In this document: one piece after another, positions 27,901 to 38,845 of the stretch
Numbering within the stretch: position 1 is the first letter of the stretch
Layout: each line of letters opens with the position of its first letter
Assembly (NCBI GenBank): GCA_013396525.1
Contig: VWYX01000762.1
Span: forward strand, 297,237-361,236
Source of the DNA: Chaetorhynchus papuensis
Lineage: Eukaryota; Chordata; Aves; Passeriformes; Rhipiduridae
Reading direction: 5' to 3'
DNA length: 64,000 bases
Notes under the pieces: generated by a model
Database searches by the model: none
Told to the model about the DNA's origin: nothing
The model's input: the letters and a program-made list of their open reading frames with translations, nothing else
Translations under genes and position numbers: made by a program

Positions 27901-29682
27901 GTGTGCTAAGCCATCGCTGGAAGTATTCAGGGAGACCCACCTTGCTTTCCTCCACCATACAGATAAAGTACCTGTAACCACCGGTACCACACTGCAGCAT
28001 CTCCTGCTAACTACCTTGGCTCTGCTTGCTATGTTTGCTTGTGTTTTTTAGCTGTAGGCAGCAGTATTTCCACACCTTGGTGCTGGCTCAGCTTTCTCCT
28101 GTCATCCTGTTTCTTCCCACCACCGCGTGCCTGTATTCCTTCTTCCTGCAGTCTCTGCTTGTCAGTTATTGATGGGCTCAGCTTCTCCTGGTGCTGCCAG
28201 GAGATCAGCGCCAGCCCTCCAGGCACGGTGAACAAGGAACTGCTGCAACGTGTGGGAGGCTGCTGGCAGCAGAGCTTTGGTCTGTAGATGATGATGGCCT
28301 TGGTTAGTGTGGCTGTACTCACTAACCAGACTCTGGGATTTGTCCCTTCAGCCCCTTTTTCCTTTCTGCTAATGATGACCAAGGTTGGTCAGGCAAGGCT
28401 CGTGCACGTCTTGAGCACAGGCAGAAGGAATAGAGAAGATTTTGAGAGCATTCATCATCTCTCGTGTTCTGCTTTGGGGAGAAACACCTCAGGGTTGAGA
28501 GTCTGCCTTGTCTGTGCTGGGTCAATGAGAGACTTAGGTCAGAAGGCGAATTTGGAAGACTGCTGAGCTAAGCTTGTAAAGAAGAAGCTTTTGGGGCTGT
28601 GAACATTTGTGTGATTATGTGTGATTATTGTTCCCATTTGCCACCCAAAAGCTGTTTCTGAAAACCACGTGGGGTTGATGTGCTAACGGTGCACCCCCTG
28701 TTCCACAACCACACTCCACATCTTGTGCTAGGCTGGAGTTCAATCACAACTCAGTTATATCACAGGCAAAGCTTTTAATTTTGATTCCCGCACCAGAAAA
28801 TGCATTTTTATCTCTACCTCTGTCCTGTTCACTTCACCCTCTTGATATTTTCCATTTTCTCCTTCCCATGCCAGATGAGAGCCTATCTCTATCAATTTGA
28901 CGGGGGTTTTTTTTTTGGTTTTGGGGTTTTTTTAATCATTGCAGGCCAGCTTCTCTTCTTGTTAATACTTGAAACCGGCTGCCCAAGGGATCTTTAAATC
29001 TGGCCCACACGTCTGGGAGGCATCTCTGCTAGCATATATATTTCCACAAACAAAGCTACAAAGCTTGCATTGCTTTAGATGTAAATTGGGGGATGGCTTG
29101 CTTGAATGTCTTCCAAAGAAAGCATTCAGGCAAGAGAACACGTACAAGCAACTTGAGCTGATATTAAACAGGACAACCTCTGGGAAGCATCTGGCTTTAC
29201 AGAAAAGGATGGGAACGCTGATGCTGCTGAGGCTTCCTAAACCTTTTGGACAGGGAAAGAAAGTTGTATTTAGCTATCCAAAATGGAAAGTGCTGGATAA
29301 TCTTCCTGTAGCATTTCTTTCCCCAGGGGTGGCTGAAAAGGGGGACACTTTGCCTCGTTGTTGGGGAATTAGGAAAGTGTATTTTGCAGGGCTCTTGAGC
29401 CTGATTTAGTAACTTGCAGTGTGTGGAAGTGTCAGAGCCAACACCTGGTGCTGCAGCAGGGGTGGTGCGATGCCGTGGGTTGTGGGGCCGGGACAGCCTG
29501 CAGAAGGGGCTGACATGGGCATCTCTCTCTGACCATCTCTCTTCCCTCCTCATTAGGCAGACATCACAAAATGTGTGGTGAATACTGACCCCAGCCTTCG
29601 CTCCCACTGGCTCGTGGCTGCTGTTTGCAGTTTTGGTCACTTCCTCAAGGCCATCTTCTTCGTCCTGCTGCCTGAGAGATGA
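12773..29682 (+). CDS. BOK: BCL-2-related ovarian killer (BOK), whole coding span of four exons
   Basis: BOK is a multidomain BAX/BAK-like member of the BCL-2 family. In other vertebrates it permeabilises the outer mitochondrial membrane, resides largely on ER/Golgi membranes and binds IP3 receptors. The joined exons 12773-12995, 16891-17019, 24612-24775 and 29557-29682 give 642 nt, or 213 residues plus TGA. That is the length I recall for vertebrate BOK. The start is MEVLRRSSVFAAEV. The BH3 core is LLRLGDE (residues 71-77), split across the first junction. BH1 is around residues 116-135 with TWGK at 120-123 where other family members have NWGR; this substitution is typical of BOK. BH2 is around 161-174 and ends RRGGWAD. 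A hydrophobic C-terminal anchor covers about 190-210 and the protein ends LLPER. All junctions obey GT-AG and keep frame, so the gene looks intact. Confidence 0.97.
12996..16890 (+). other. BOK: BOK intron between coding exons 1 and 2
   Basis: A 3.9 kb phase-1 intron from GTGAGT to TTGTTCCCAG. It has a 21-bp tandem duplication at 16603-16648, but no CR1 piece or other recognisable gene. Several long open frames in it have no conserved character. Confidence 0.9.
16603..16648. repeat. 21-bp tandem duplication
   Basis: Two copies of a unit beginning CAGGGATTACTGCAGCC follow each other with a 21-bp period inside a BOK intron. The copies are nearly identical, which suggests recent slippage. Confidence 0.85.
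16891..17019 (+). CDS. BOK: BOK coding exon 2
   Basis: 129 nt in phase 1-1, encoding the end of Gly75 through the first base of Gly118. It starts with the conserved DELEYIRPNVYRNIARQ block that completes BH3, and ends QIFTAG at the start of BH1. Acceptor TTCCCAG ends at 16890; donor GCAG|GTACGG is at 17020. The exon is CpG-rich compared with its flanks. Confidence 0.97.
17745..17900 (-). repeat. CR1 LINE fragment, reverse orientation
   Basis: GGGCAGCCTGTTTCAAAGCC, then 'actgaagaaatttttaccaa' and 'ggggccatttcctcttgtcc' are reverse complements of the CR1 segment around 'attaggaaaaatttcttcac'. It is truncated at both ends and lies about 0.5 kb before a forward-oriented CR1, giving a potential inverted pair. 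Confidence 0.85.
18395..19205 (+). repeat. longest CR1 LINE fragment in the window
   Basis: About 0.8 kb of forward CR1 3' region is present. Recognisable blocks are GATGACACCAAGCTGACTGG, CCAGAGGGGCCTGGACAAGC, GAGAAGGACTTGGGGGTGCT, a TTAAGCCTGGAGAAGAGAGG block, then TTAGATATTAGGAAGAAATT, GAGAAGCTGTGGCTGCCCCC and GGTTGGATGGGGCTTGGAGC. It covers the end of the reverse-transcriptase region and the 3' UTR, but the terminal octamer tail is missing. The reading frame is broken. Confidence 0.93.
19537..19602. repeat. 22-bp tandem repeat, three copies
   Basis: Three consecutive 22-bp units (tagctatatgtctgttttt plus cta or gta) differ at one base. The repeat is AT-rich and lies inside a BOK intron. 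Confidence 0.95.
19893..19965 (+). repeat. CR1 LINE 3'-end fragment
   Basis: CTGCCCACGACAGGGGATTG, then GAATGAGATGAGCTTTGAG, TCCCTTCTAACCCAGACCAT and TCTGGGTT. This is a forward CR1 terminal piece and could be the displaced tail of the larger fragment that ends near 19205. Confidence 0.85.
23004..23063. repeat. 30-bp tandem duplication
   Basis: Two copies with a 30-bp period share CTGCAATGTTTGAGCATG and differ at one or two bases. Located in a BOK intron. Confidence 0.9.
23424..23715 (+). repeat. CR1 LINE fragment
   Basis: Starts in a degraded 'gcagtgacaggacccaaggg' block and continues through TTAGATTGGATATTAGGAAA, AGATTCTTCCCCAGAGGGTC and CCATCCAGTTCAGGATTCTG. It ends with an ATTCTGTGA-type tail. 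Forward orientation, about 290 bp. Confidence 0.88.
24221..24585 (-). mobile_element. solo LTR of an endogenous retrovirus, antisense in a BOK intron
   Basis: A 365-bp element matches the LTRs at 42421 and 43162 in reverse complement. On the minus strand it begins TGTTGATGCTGACAGAGC and ends CGACA. It contains a TATAAAA box (24313-24319 as TTTTATA) and a nearby ATTAAA polyadenylation-type signal (24293-24298 as TTTAAT). It is bracketed by perfect 6-bp direct repeats ATGAAC at 24215-24220 and 24586-24591, the target-site duplication. Six-base duplications are usual for ERVK-like (class II) elements. No internal retroviral genes are present, so this is a recombined solo LTR. Its right edge is 26 bp from BOK exon 3 of the coding set. 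Confidence 0.88.
24612..24775 (+). CDS. BOK: BOK coding exon 3
   Basis: 164 nt encoding Gly118 to Trp172. It holds BH1 (ITWGKVVSLYAVAAGLAVD) and most of BH2 (RKTLVTWLKRRGGW), with the helix PAMVHTIVDCLGEF between them. The acceptor TTCTTCTCCCAG ends at 24611 with only a short pyrimidine tract between it and a solo LTR. The donor is CTGG|GTAAGA at 24776, phase 0. Confidence 0.97.
24776..29556 (+). other. BOK: BOK intron between coding exons 3 and 4
   Basis: A 4.8 kb phase-0 intron with one CR1 fragment. The stretch about 26270-27400 is relatively AT-rich and without recognised repeats. No additional exon is needed to join RRGGW to ADITKC. Confidence 0.9.
25120..25312 (+). repeat. CR1 LINE fragment with intact tail
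   Basis: GTGAGGCCCTGGCACAGATT, GAGAAGCTGTGGCTGCCCCA and TTGGATGGGGCTTGGAGCAG lead into the terminal TTTAAAGTCTCTTCCACCCA and GATTCTGTGATAC. Forward orientation; about 190 bp of the CR1 3' end. Confidence 0.93.
29557..29682 (+). CDS. BOK: BOK coding exon 4 with stop
   Basis: 126 nt encoding residues 173-213 and TGA (29680-29682). It completes BH2 (ADITKCVV) and supplies the C-terminal membrane anchor WLVAAVCSFGHFLKAIFFVL, then LPER. Acceptor CCTCATTAG ends at 29556. Confidence 0.97.
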   Translation, partial: ADITKCVVNTDPSLRSHWLVAAVCSFGHFLKAIFFVLLPER

Positions 29683-30690
29683 GTCTTGAGTTGCCAAGCA
29701 CAACCCCCCTGCCCCATCTTCTCTCCCACTCCAGAAGCAACAAGAAGTAACTGGAGAAGCAATTCCAGATTGGTAATGGCAATCTCTGAAGAGGAGGAAG
29801 AGAAGAACTGGGACAAAAAAAAAAAGGCTTGTTCTCCTCTCCCATCACCTGGGAGCAGATGATCAACCACAGTCTCCTATTTGCAGCCACACGAGCCTCT
29901 CTCACCATTAATCCTTCCAAGAATCTTGTTTCCCTGGGTAACTTGCATGTGTGGCCTAGGTGTTGCTGGTCCCTGGGCACTCTGATGGCAGCCACGTGGA
30001 GCATGGGACTGTCAGATGGCTGCTCCTTACGGCTGTGTTGCATGCTTATGCTAGCACCAGGCAGAGGGGAGGAGGAAGGGAATATTATTTGAAATGGGAT
30101 AAGAAAATAGGAGAGGGGAACCTCCTTCACTCCATGTGATTTCCCTTTCAGCCCTCAGACTTGCCTTGTGTCGATTCTTGTCGTTACATTTGTGCTTCAA
30201 CTTCATCTCCTCCTTTAGCCCTAACTCACCTGCTGGGCTCTGCCCCAGCACAGCATGGTGGGTTTTTAAGGAGGTAAAACCAAACATTCTGTCAGCAGAT
30301 GCTTCTCCCTGACATGTCTTGGAGATTGGTCTGAGTAGCTGTGTGAGGGGCAGGACGAGAGGGCAACGTGTGTTTTGTTGACCCCTCTTACTGCACTCAC
30401 CCCAGTCGAACAGGAGAGCAAGGGGCAATGCTTTCAAGCAACGACCTGGGGTGGAATTTCATCATGAAGAAAAATGTTTTCTCCATGGAGATTTTGTCAG
30501 AGCTGAGCATGTAAGTAGGAAAGGCTGGGGGCCATGGGCAGAAGTAGGGAAGCAGCAAGTGAACTGGCTGGCATTGTAAAAGCGGTGAGCTGTGCTGAAA
30601 GTAGCTGATGTTTCTCCTTTTCATCTCTTTGAAGTACAACTCGTAGTCTTCTTTGTGGCAAACAATAAAAGAAAATAAGTGGCATTTCAC
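29683..30690 (+). other. BOK: probable BOK 3' UTR
   Basis: Sequence after the BOK stop, up to just past the first AATAAA at 30664-30669. The length is inferred only from that signal. A second AATAAA at 31152-31157 could give a longer form. Confidence 0.55.
30664..30669 (+). terminator. BOK: candidate BOK polyadenylation signal AATAAA
   Basis: First canonical AATAAA downstream of the BOK stop, about 1.0 kb after TGA and within an A-rich stretch. A GT-rich or T-rich element follows near 30690-30715. No transcript evidence is available here. Confidence 0.5.
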
Positions 30691-33600
30691 TGTTGCAAAG
30701 GCTATTGTATTTGTTTCCAGACCAGAGTTAACAATTCCAAAAAAGGCCAGAACAGTGCAGAGACAAACACTCTGGCCATGCTAAAAATACTTCAGCTTTT
30801 CCCCTGGTAGAGCATGTTAACATGTTAAAACTGCAGCTTGCCTGGGTCATGCCTGGAATTTAACCCAGGTTGTTGCCATGTCAGAAACATGCTGTTTTTA
30901 CCAGCAGATGCAGGGCCTCCCTGACGTCAGCAGGGAAGGGCTGTGGAGCCTCCTCTCTGCCAAAGCCTTCTGGAGACTCCCTGCTCCGTGCCCTGCTCCC
31001 TAACGTGTGGCACTAGGCACAGAAAAAAAAACGTGGATTAAGAACATGTGGCACTCTAGGGGGTTTTGCTGGTTTTTTTTGTTCCCTGATTTCCCTCCCA
31101 AACATTTAGAGGGGCTTCACTCTTCTTCCAGGAGTGACAGAGGGGTCTGAGAATAAAGCAAAACCTTTACTTTGGGGTGCTATCTGTGGGCCAGGTCTGT
31201 ACTTGCAGTTAGTAGTGCTGTGCTCTGAGCAGCAGAAACCCTAGCAGAGGATGTGTAGGAGTTAGATCCTTGCACATTCCTGCTGTTTCTGCTCTAGCCC
31301 TTTGCACTTTGGCTGAGGCCTTGGCACCTGGGGGCCGGGCCCGGCTTTACCCCTCTACGCCCCCAGTGAAGAGTGCTGTGCCAGCTTGCTCTACGAGGAG
31401 TACATTTCCAGGAGTAAAGCAGTTCTTGAGGATCAAAGCCCTTCAAGAGCAACCTCCCCCATCCCCAATCTTTCAACAGAAACACTCACTAAGAAGGAGA
31501 GAGCCTCCCATTCCACATCAAAGCCGTGTGCTGCCTTGGGCAGTGGCTAGGGAGGGAGACTTTGGGGTGGGTTATACTGATGGAGTTCCCAGTGTGGATA
31601 CAGCTGATGGTGCCATGAGGTCGGGGCATTTTTATGTGTGTAAAACACACAGCAGTTCCCCAGATAAAACCAAATTGTCCAAGGAACATTTAAATTTTTT
31701 TTTTTTTTTAAATTTCCTGACATGATTTTATTGGCATTGGGGGTTTTGCTGGCATCACTTACAGTTAGGATTTTCTTCCTTAGATTTCTGGTAGATCTGG
31801 CTATGGAAATTTAGAGCAGCTACAGAACACACGGGGAACTACACTAATCACCTTTGAGCAGCAGAGAGAGGATTCCCTCCAGTCTGCAACAGAGGCACTA
31901 AAAGCTTTGTAGTCCATAGCAGGGAGGTGCAGATTTGTTGTCCTGAAGGAGCTTGTGGAAAAGGAGACTTTGGATTTCTGGAAATAACCCTGGCTGTGTG
32001 CAGACTTTGACTTGGACAGCTTCACAGCTCATCAAGTCCAGCTTGCCTTGTGTCTCATGGAGTGTATGGGAGCACTGGAGCAGCACAGCTCGACACTGGC
32101 ACTGGCAACACCTGTTTCCATTTAGATGCTGTTTTGAAATGTAATACTTAAGGTTACTGGGTTGGGGTTTTTTTCAGTAAACAAGTGATATCAGAGGATC
32201 TATTAAGGAACACAAGGAGTTAAATGCACCGATTAAGTGGATTTAACAAAAAGATAATGACAGGCCAAATAAAGCAGCATTGCTGGGAAGGAATGTGTGT
32301 GGGTGGGAAGGGGGTTACAGAGGCAGACAAAGGCTCAGCCTTGGAAACTGCTGATAATGAAGAGGTGGTGGAACTCCCCTCAAATAGGTTTCAGACTGCT
32401 CTGGCTTCTGTCTTCTTGCATTTGTTAGTCCCTGCAAAATACATACCAGACCTGAACAGTGTGCTGCTCACCTTGCACTGGGCGTTAAAGGAGGGTCCTT
32501 CGACCCTTCTCACTCCTGTAATAACCACAGCACCACCGGCCTTGTCACCAAAATAAACAACAAACAGAACTGCACACAGCACTGTGCATTTAGGAAGTAA
32601 CAGTATTAAGCATGATACAGACAAGTGTTTATGTTGTGTTCAGTCCTATCTGTAATATTTAGTCATTTTGGAGTACTTCCAGAGGTCCTTTACAATCTCA
32701 GCTGTTCTGGGGCTCTGTGATTTTTCTATTCCCTCTTCTCTTTTCGCCAGTCCTACCTGATGGGAGACATCAGGGTTGGTTGTTTATCACCCTAATAAAC
32801 ATTTTCCTTTTAAATGATTGCTGAAGGTCCTAGGTTGTTAAAGAATACCAAGAAAAAAACCAAGTACCAAGGTTAGTACTATTGTGCTCCTCCATACCAA
32901 AAGCCTATCTCTTGTTCCTCTTGCAGCATCAAAAACTGAAAACCCCCAAACCAACCACCTCATTCTTTTCCCCCGGTGTTTCCAACTATCTGCTTGACAA
33001 ATCTGCTTGTAGTAAAAGCTGCCTGAATTTTTTTTAAGCTGTTTTCCACACGCTGGATGTTCTAAGTGAGACTTACACAGCAGCTGTCTTGGGGGGCTGC
33101 TCCCTGTCCCTAGTGACCTCTCAGCCCAGCTTCATCCCCTTTTGCTGAAGGCAGCAGTCATGGGGGCAGGGGACAAACCTCCTCTCAGCACGGGGAGAGA
33201 TGGCTACTGCTCACCCCGTTAGGCACTTGCAGAATCCAGCCAAGCTTTAGCTGTCTCTTGCCTTTCTGTCCCACCAGGAAAACTGGGGGCTCGGGGAGCA
33301 GGTGAGGCAAGGTCAGGTGGCAGCATGGGAGGTGCTGAGGGAGAAGCAGGAGGAGGAAGAAGGGGTTGGAGGAAGGTGGGAAAAGGGTATTTTTGTGGCT
33401 GTGGAATGTTTTGCAGAGGAGAGTTTTTGCCTGTGGTTACAGCAGAGTAGAGCCTGGGGGAACCCGAGCCTCAGCCCGCCTTTGTTTGAACTTCCTCCAG
33501 CAAGGATTATCCCACCATCCTCCCCCTCCAACACCAACCTCATTCTCTGTTTCTTTGTAGTGAACCTACACTCAGTCAGCAGAAAGATCTGCTTTATCAC

Positions 33601-35845
33601 AAAGGAGGGAAGCAGAAAAGCCCTCTTGGCTTGGGAGTTTCAATGATAAGCATTTGAGGAGGGCTTATCGTGTCCTAGACGTGGCCTTGCCCCCACCACA
33701 GCCTCACTTGGACCTCTCCCATAGCAAACACCCGCAGCAGGTTCACCTTCTTCAGAGCAACTGCAGAAAGTGGTGCAGTCTCGCAGCAGATGTCACCTGT
33801 GTTCCTGCACTGCTTTTTCTCCTGCAGATGGAAAGAAAACAGTCTGTGAAGCCCTTAATTTATCAGACTTGCATCTGTATTATAGACCAAAGTTCAGAAC
33901 AATAGCGACAGGGGGTGAGATTGAGGTTTCCCAGGAAATTGCAACACCAAACTTCCTCATTTTCAGAGTCATTTTTTAGACCCTGAGAAAAAGTTCTATT
34001 TTTAAAAAATTATTATTCTGCTTTTAATGTGCAAAGTCTGCAAGTGGGGGGTTTTTTTGTGCACGATTAAACTGAATATGAAGCAGATTGCAAGTCCATT
34101 AGATGGATTTTTGAAAAGATCAAACCCTGAAGGCATTCCAAGGGCTTTGCCAAGAGCCTTCTTGATGAGGCTCTCATCAATGTGTGTCCCCTTGAATTTC
34201 TTCACTGCCTTTTTTTTTTTTTAGGCCTACTATTTATAATTTTTAGCATAAATTTGCCACAGATTAATTATTCTCTTATGGCAATGCGAAAACAATGCAT
34301 GCTACTAGATTAATGACAAGGAAACAGCAATTTAATGTACTGCTGGCTGAGTCTACAAATTTCTTCCATGCGAGTGGTTTGACAGCTGGAGTTTAAATAC
34401 TCCCTCAGAAAAGCCTGTAACCTCTTTAACTCTAAACATTTTGACCCACTGGGATTATGAGCCCCCAGCACAGCTACACAGAGCAGTCCTCAGCTGAACT
34501 TTACACTGTCACCAGGACCTGGAAATGCATTGCATGTTCAAGCAGAGTCTGTGGGAAATGGAGTACCCCTGGGTCAATCACACGACATGCAGACCATGTC
34601 CAGGCAAGGTCAGATGAAAAAAAAAAAGCTTCTCCTCTCACAGAAGGAAGAAGACAACGAGTTGGGAAGGGAATTTCCAGCTTCCTTGCAAGCATATTTC
34701 AGAGCTTTAGGTCAGGAGAAATGTCCTCTCTTTGCCCATAGAGCAGCAGACAGCAGCAGTGGAGCTCGTCTCCTCCATCACTGCAGGAAGACTTGCTTCT
34801 GCTTCTCTACTGGGGTCAAACACAATTCCCTGTTGTTTCAAATTTCCACTTCTGTCCCTATCTCATGACCTTCCCTCTTGCTTTTGTTCAGCTCTGTGTT
34901 TAAGCAAGATAAACTTTCCTTCCCCGTTCCCTGCTGGAGTGGGACTCGCACTGGGCTTGCTCTTGAGTCCCTTTCAGCCACCTCAAGGGCAACTGGTTTG
35001 GGCTTTGGAGGACCATGGGCAGCACCAAGGACCTTCAGCATCACCAGTCTGATGGGAACTGAGAGGATGGGCTACTTTGTAGGACCAGCCCTCGCAGTGC
35101 CTCACCTAAATCCCATTAGGCAGGAGCTGGAGACCCTGCACTGGTCCTTTCTGTGCAGACCCATTCTCCCAGTGCTCTGTGACACTGTCTGGGGAACATA
35201 TAACCACCTGAAAGTTGATCTTGAAGCCCTCTCAACATTGTTGTGTTGCCTTTTTACTCCTGATGTGGAGGTGTGAGTCGGGGGCTGTGCAGTGGTGACT
35301 GCAGGGACACTTTGTACCTGTTTCCCACCAGAGCTGAGCCGGGATTTTCTGGTAATCTAAGAAGGGGATTTAAAAAAACCCCTAAATAGCCTTTATTTTG
35401 ATCTCCTTGGCACTTCAAAAGAACAATTCAATCACCGCTAAGCTGCTAGAACATACTTTGCTCTCAGTTCCTTGGCCAGAAGTGGCCAGGCTGCCCTTTT
35501 TAAGCCTGGCAGGTTTCTGCCAAGTAACTCCCTTGCCTTATGCTGTCAGCTTTCCCTCTCGGCTCACTGGCATTGCCCCTGGGGTAAAGGTGTCTGATCC
35601 CCATGGCCACCTGACCCAGCAGGTTGTTCTCTCCCCCAGAGAAGGCAGCCCTGAGGTTGCAGCAGAGCTGGGTGCTCCCCTGAAAGGCAATGTGCCCCAC
35701 TGCCCGGTGTGTTTTCCCTTTCATCAGGACTGGCACATGGCATTTCTGCAGGGTGGGGAAAAGAGAAAGCACAGCTGGCTTTTGAAAGGGAGCAAAACTG
35801 CAAGGATTGTGTTCAAAGCCTCTCCTGCTGCTGAAAGGCTGCTGC

Positions 35846-35888
35846 CTGCAGGGTTTGGGTACACGCTGCAGGGTTTGGGTACACGCTG
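35846..35888. repeat. 20-bp tandem duplication
   Basis: Two adjacent copies of CTGCAGGGTTTGGGTACACG. Short slippage-type repeat. Confidence 0.9.
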
Positions 35889-36319
35889 CTGGCGCTCGCT
35901 GGCCCGTGCATGCCCTGAGCCTGTAATCTGTGGCTAATGGTAGATTACTCGAAGCTGGGAAAAGGTGCTTGGAATATCCGTGCCCTTGGGGTTTATGGCT
36001 TAACTGGAGGAGGAGAACAGCACTACTAAAAATACTTAGGTGTTCAAGGGAGCGTTTTGTCTCTGAGGGAGAGCGGTGAATTCACAGAGCCAAGCCCAGG
36101 CTGTGTATTATTACAAGCAATAAAGCTGCAGGAGGCTGGAACCAGCTTGAGCTAAATTATGAGGCAGCCTTCCCAAACCCTGCAGCACATCAGGGTTTGG
36201 AGAATGTTTGGAAGGTTTGGAAGGTTTGGAGAATCCAGGGACTGGAGAAATTGAACGGCAGCTTTGCTTAAATTTAAGCAGTTTAATAAAAAAGAAATAG
36301 TAGAATGGCTTGTGTTGCA

Positions 36320-36609
36320 TCCACAGCCTTGTGAGGGTTTTTGTGGGGATGAGGACTGTGGGGGTTTATGTGGGGATTCACAGCCTTGTGAGGGTTTCTG
36401 TGGGGATGAGGACTGTGAGGGTTTCTGTAGGGATTCACAGCCTTGTGAGGGTTTCTGTGGGGGTGAAGACTGTGAGGGTTTCTGTGGGGATGAGGACTGT
36501 GGGGGTTTCTGTAGGGATTCACAGCCTTGTGAGGGTTTCTGTGGGGATTCACAGCCTTGTGAGGGTTTCTGTAGGGATTCACAGCCTTGTGAGGGTTTCT
36601 GTGGGGATG
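36320..36609. repeat. GTGAGGGTTTCTGTGGG minisatellite of mixed 27/30-bp units
   Basis: About ten units alternate between a 30-bp type (ggattcacagccttgtgagg plus gtttctgtag) and a 27-bp type (ggatgaggactgtgagggtt plus tctgtag). Both lengths are multiples of three, so open frames run through on both strands and produce false cysteine-rich or NPH-rich peptides. The units are nearly identical, suggesting recent expansion and likely length polymorphism. Confidence 0.95.
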
Positions 36610-37626
36610 CAGCAAGAATGTGTGGGGCAGCTGGGTGGGATTTTCTGCCATCAGAGCTGGCAGAAAGGTTTTCCTGTCAGTTTTGGGCTCCAGCCCCGGT
36701 TTCAGAACTGGAGCTGGAGGAGATGGAGCACACAGACATCCAGGGATGGGTGAGGGCACAGCAGCTGGGAGAAGGCAGCCTGGCCCCCACACCAGGGCTC
36801 TGGCCCTTTGGATCACTGCTGCTTCTCATGACAAAGGGCTGTTTCTGTTTGCTGTCTCCCACGGCAAACACAGCTCCAAGGGCTGAGCAGAAGCAAAGTC
36901 TTGAGGACACCAGGAGCCTGAACTGTCTACGTGCCAAGATTAATGTGCAGTGATTTAAATCAGCTCATTTAGGAGTTCATAAAATGTAAAGCACTGAAGG
37001 AGAGGAGAAGGGAAAGCTGTAAGGAGAGCAGTGTGGTCCAGGAGTATCCCATGGATTCTCAGTGTACTTTCCAAAACCCAGTTATCTTGTGGAGACAGCT
37101 TCCTAGCAAGAAGCATTTGTTGACTGCGTATATTTCTGTCTGCAGACATAAAAATTTCACTCAGCCCCACATTTGAAGGGAAGAAGAGCAGCTGGGAAAA
37201 CATTTGCCCTTTTTCAAAGAGCTTTATTTACTTTGGGATCAGAGTGATTCAGCATGGAGGCACCAGCCAGGGCTGGAGGCAAAGCTTCACTTCCCTTGAA
37301 GAGAAAGTTAAGGATTATATCAAAAGTGGAATTTAATCCTGCTATCTTTCACTTGAAAGATTTAACAAAGTGCCTCCAATTTAATCCAGAAACTTCTTGA
37401 AGTGATGTCCTCAGGCTGTGAGGGAGTGAAATAATGAGTGACTTGTCTGAAGGAAGTAAGACGTGCATGGCCCTCCCTGCCCTGTTAGCACGTGTGGAGC
37501 TGAACATTCCCATCCCATGACCAGAAACCAAGCAAAGAAGGAAGAGTGGAGGAACCAAGGGAGTGAACAGGGTGATTTAACATCCTAAACCCAGCCTCTT
37601 GGGATAACACAGGACAGCACAGTTGG

Positions 37627-37666
37627 CCTCTGCCTTTGCAGGGCGTCCTCTGCCTTTGCAGGGCGT
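37627..37666. repeat. 20-bp tandem duplication
   Basis: Two exact copies of CCTCTGCCTTTGCAGGGCGT. Followed nearby by a GGCTTTGGGACA duplication (about 37732-37761) and a (GGCA)n run (about 37789-37806). Confidence 0.9.
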
Positions 37667-38361
37667 GTTGCTCCCAGGCTGACTCTGTAGAGGGAGGCTC
37701 TTCCTTCCCCAGGGGTTTGATGCTCACGGTGCTGGCTTTGGGACAGGCTGGCTTTGGGACAGGGGCTCCTGGCAGTGGCAGCTCTACAGGCAGGCAGGCA
37801 GGCAGGATCCTGAGCTGCTGCAGTAGCACTGCCAGTGCCAAAGTGGAACAAGAGCCTCCAAGCACAAACCAGTTGCTTTCTGTCTCCCCCACCTTTGCAG
37901 ACGTAAAGTTTAATTTGCAGAACACAATTCTGGTTTTCAATGCTTGGGAAAAAATAGTGAATATCCAGCCCAGGCTCTCAGTTCCAGGCTGCATGGGTCC
38001 ATCTGATTTTGAATGTCCCTCGGGTGGCCAGGAGCCTCAGACCGAGGGGTTGGACCAGGCCAGGTGTGCTGAAGCTGCTCAGAGGAGAACAAGAAGATGC
38101 CACTCACTGGTGGCACTGCAAGATAGCAAAAGACAACTCAGCCAAAGCCAGTCCAAAACCCCAGGGCTGTGCTGTGTGATGAAAATTGGATGAAGCTGGG
38201 GCTGTAGTGGGTCAGTGGCAGGCACAGAGCTGCGTGGGGGAGTCAAGGTTCAGCAGTGCCCCAGCACACGAGTCTCAAAGTGCAGGGGGGCATCACTGCG
38301 TGTGGTTGCAGCAGTTCTGTACCAAAATGATAGCAAAAACAACCTCTCTGATTAATCCTGG

Positions 38362-38487
38362 GTGTAAAGGCCAGGTTGGATGTGGCTTGGAGCAACCTGG
38401 CCTAGTGGAAGGTGACCCTACCCGTGGCAGGAGCGTTGGAGTGAGATGGTCTTTAAGGTCCCTTCTAACCGTTCTGTGATTCTGTAA
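38362..38487 (+). repeat. CR1 LINE 3'-end fragment
   Basis: GGTTGGATGTGGCTTGGAGC, AACCTGGCCTAGTGGAAGGT, then TTTAAGGTCCCTTCTAACCG and TTCTGTGATTCTGT. Forward orientation with a preserved tail. Confidence 0.93.
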
Positions 38488-38845
38488 ATTGGTGTAAATA
38501 TGTGTTGGCTCTTCCATGCTGATTTATCATCCCTGCCCCCTACAGAGGACAATCTCCCCTGGGTGCTTTGAGGGAGCTGCTTTCTCCAGCCCCTGTTCCT
38601 GTGCAGAGGAGGTGTGGGGCTCGCAGGAAGGTGGGACATGCTGCAGGGACACAGCTGTGGGAAACCTCTAGGTGATGCTGACAAACCAGTCCTTCTGTCT
38701 TACAGCTGCCCAGCGCCCTGGGCAGGGTTTGCCTTGGCAAACAGGGCTCTGCGAGGTCGGGTGGGCACTTTGGGAATAGCCACCTCTGCAGGTAAACCAA
38801 CCAAACTCATGTTGGGTGGGGTGAGACCAAACAGCCTCTTCCTCA

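Noticed and set aside
34002..34205. 67-codon minus-strand frame beginning MKKFKGTHIDESL
   Set aside because: It looks somewhat protein-like, but I recognise no family and there is no supporting exon structure. Kept only as part of a candidate non-coding element.
36264..36953. 229-codon frame with cysteine-rich CEGFC repeats, and a minus-strand frame with NPHKAV repeats
   Set aside because: Both arise from the same minisatellite with 3n units. The flanking sequence shows no conserved coding signal.
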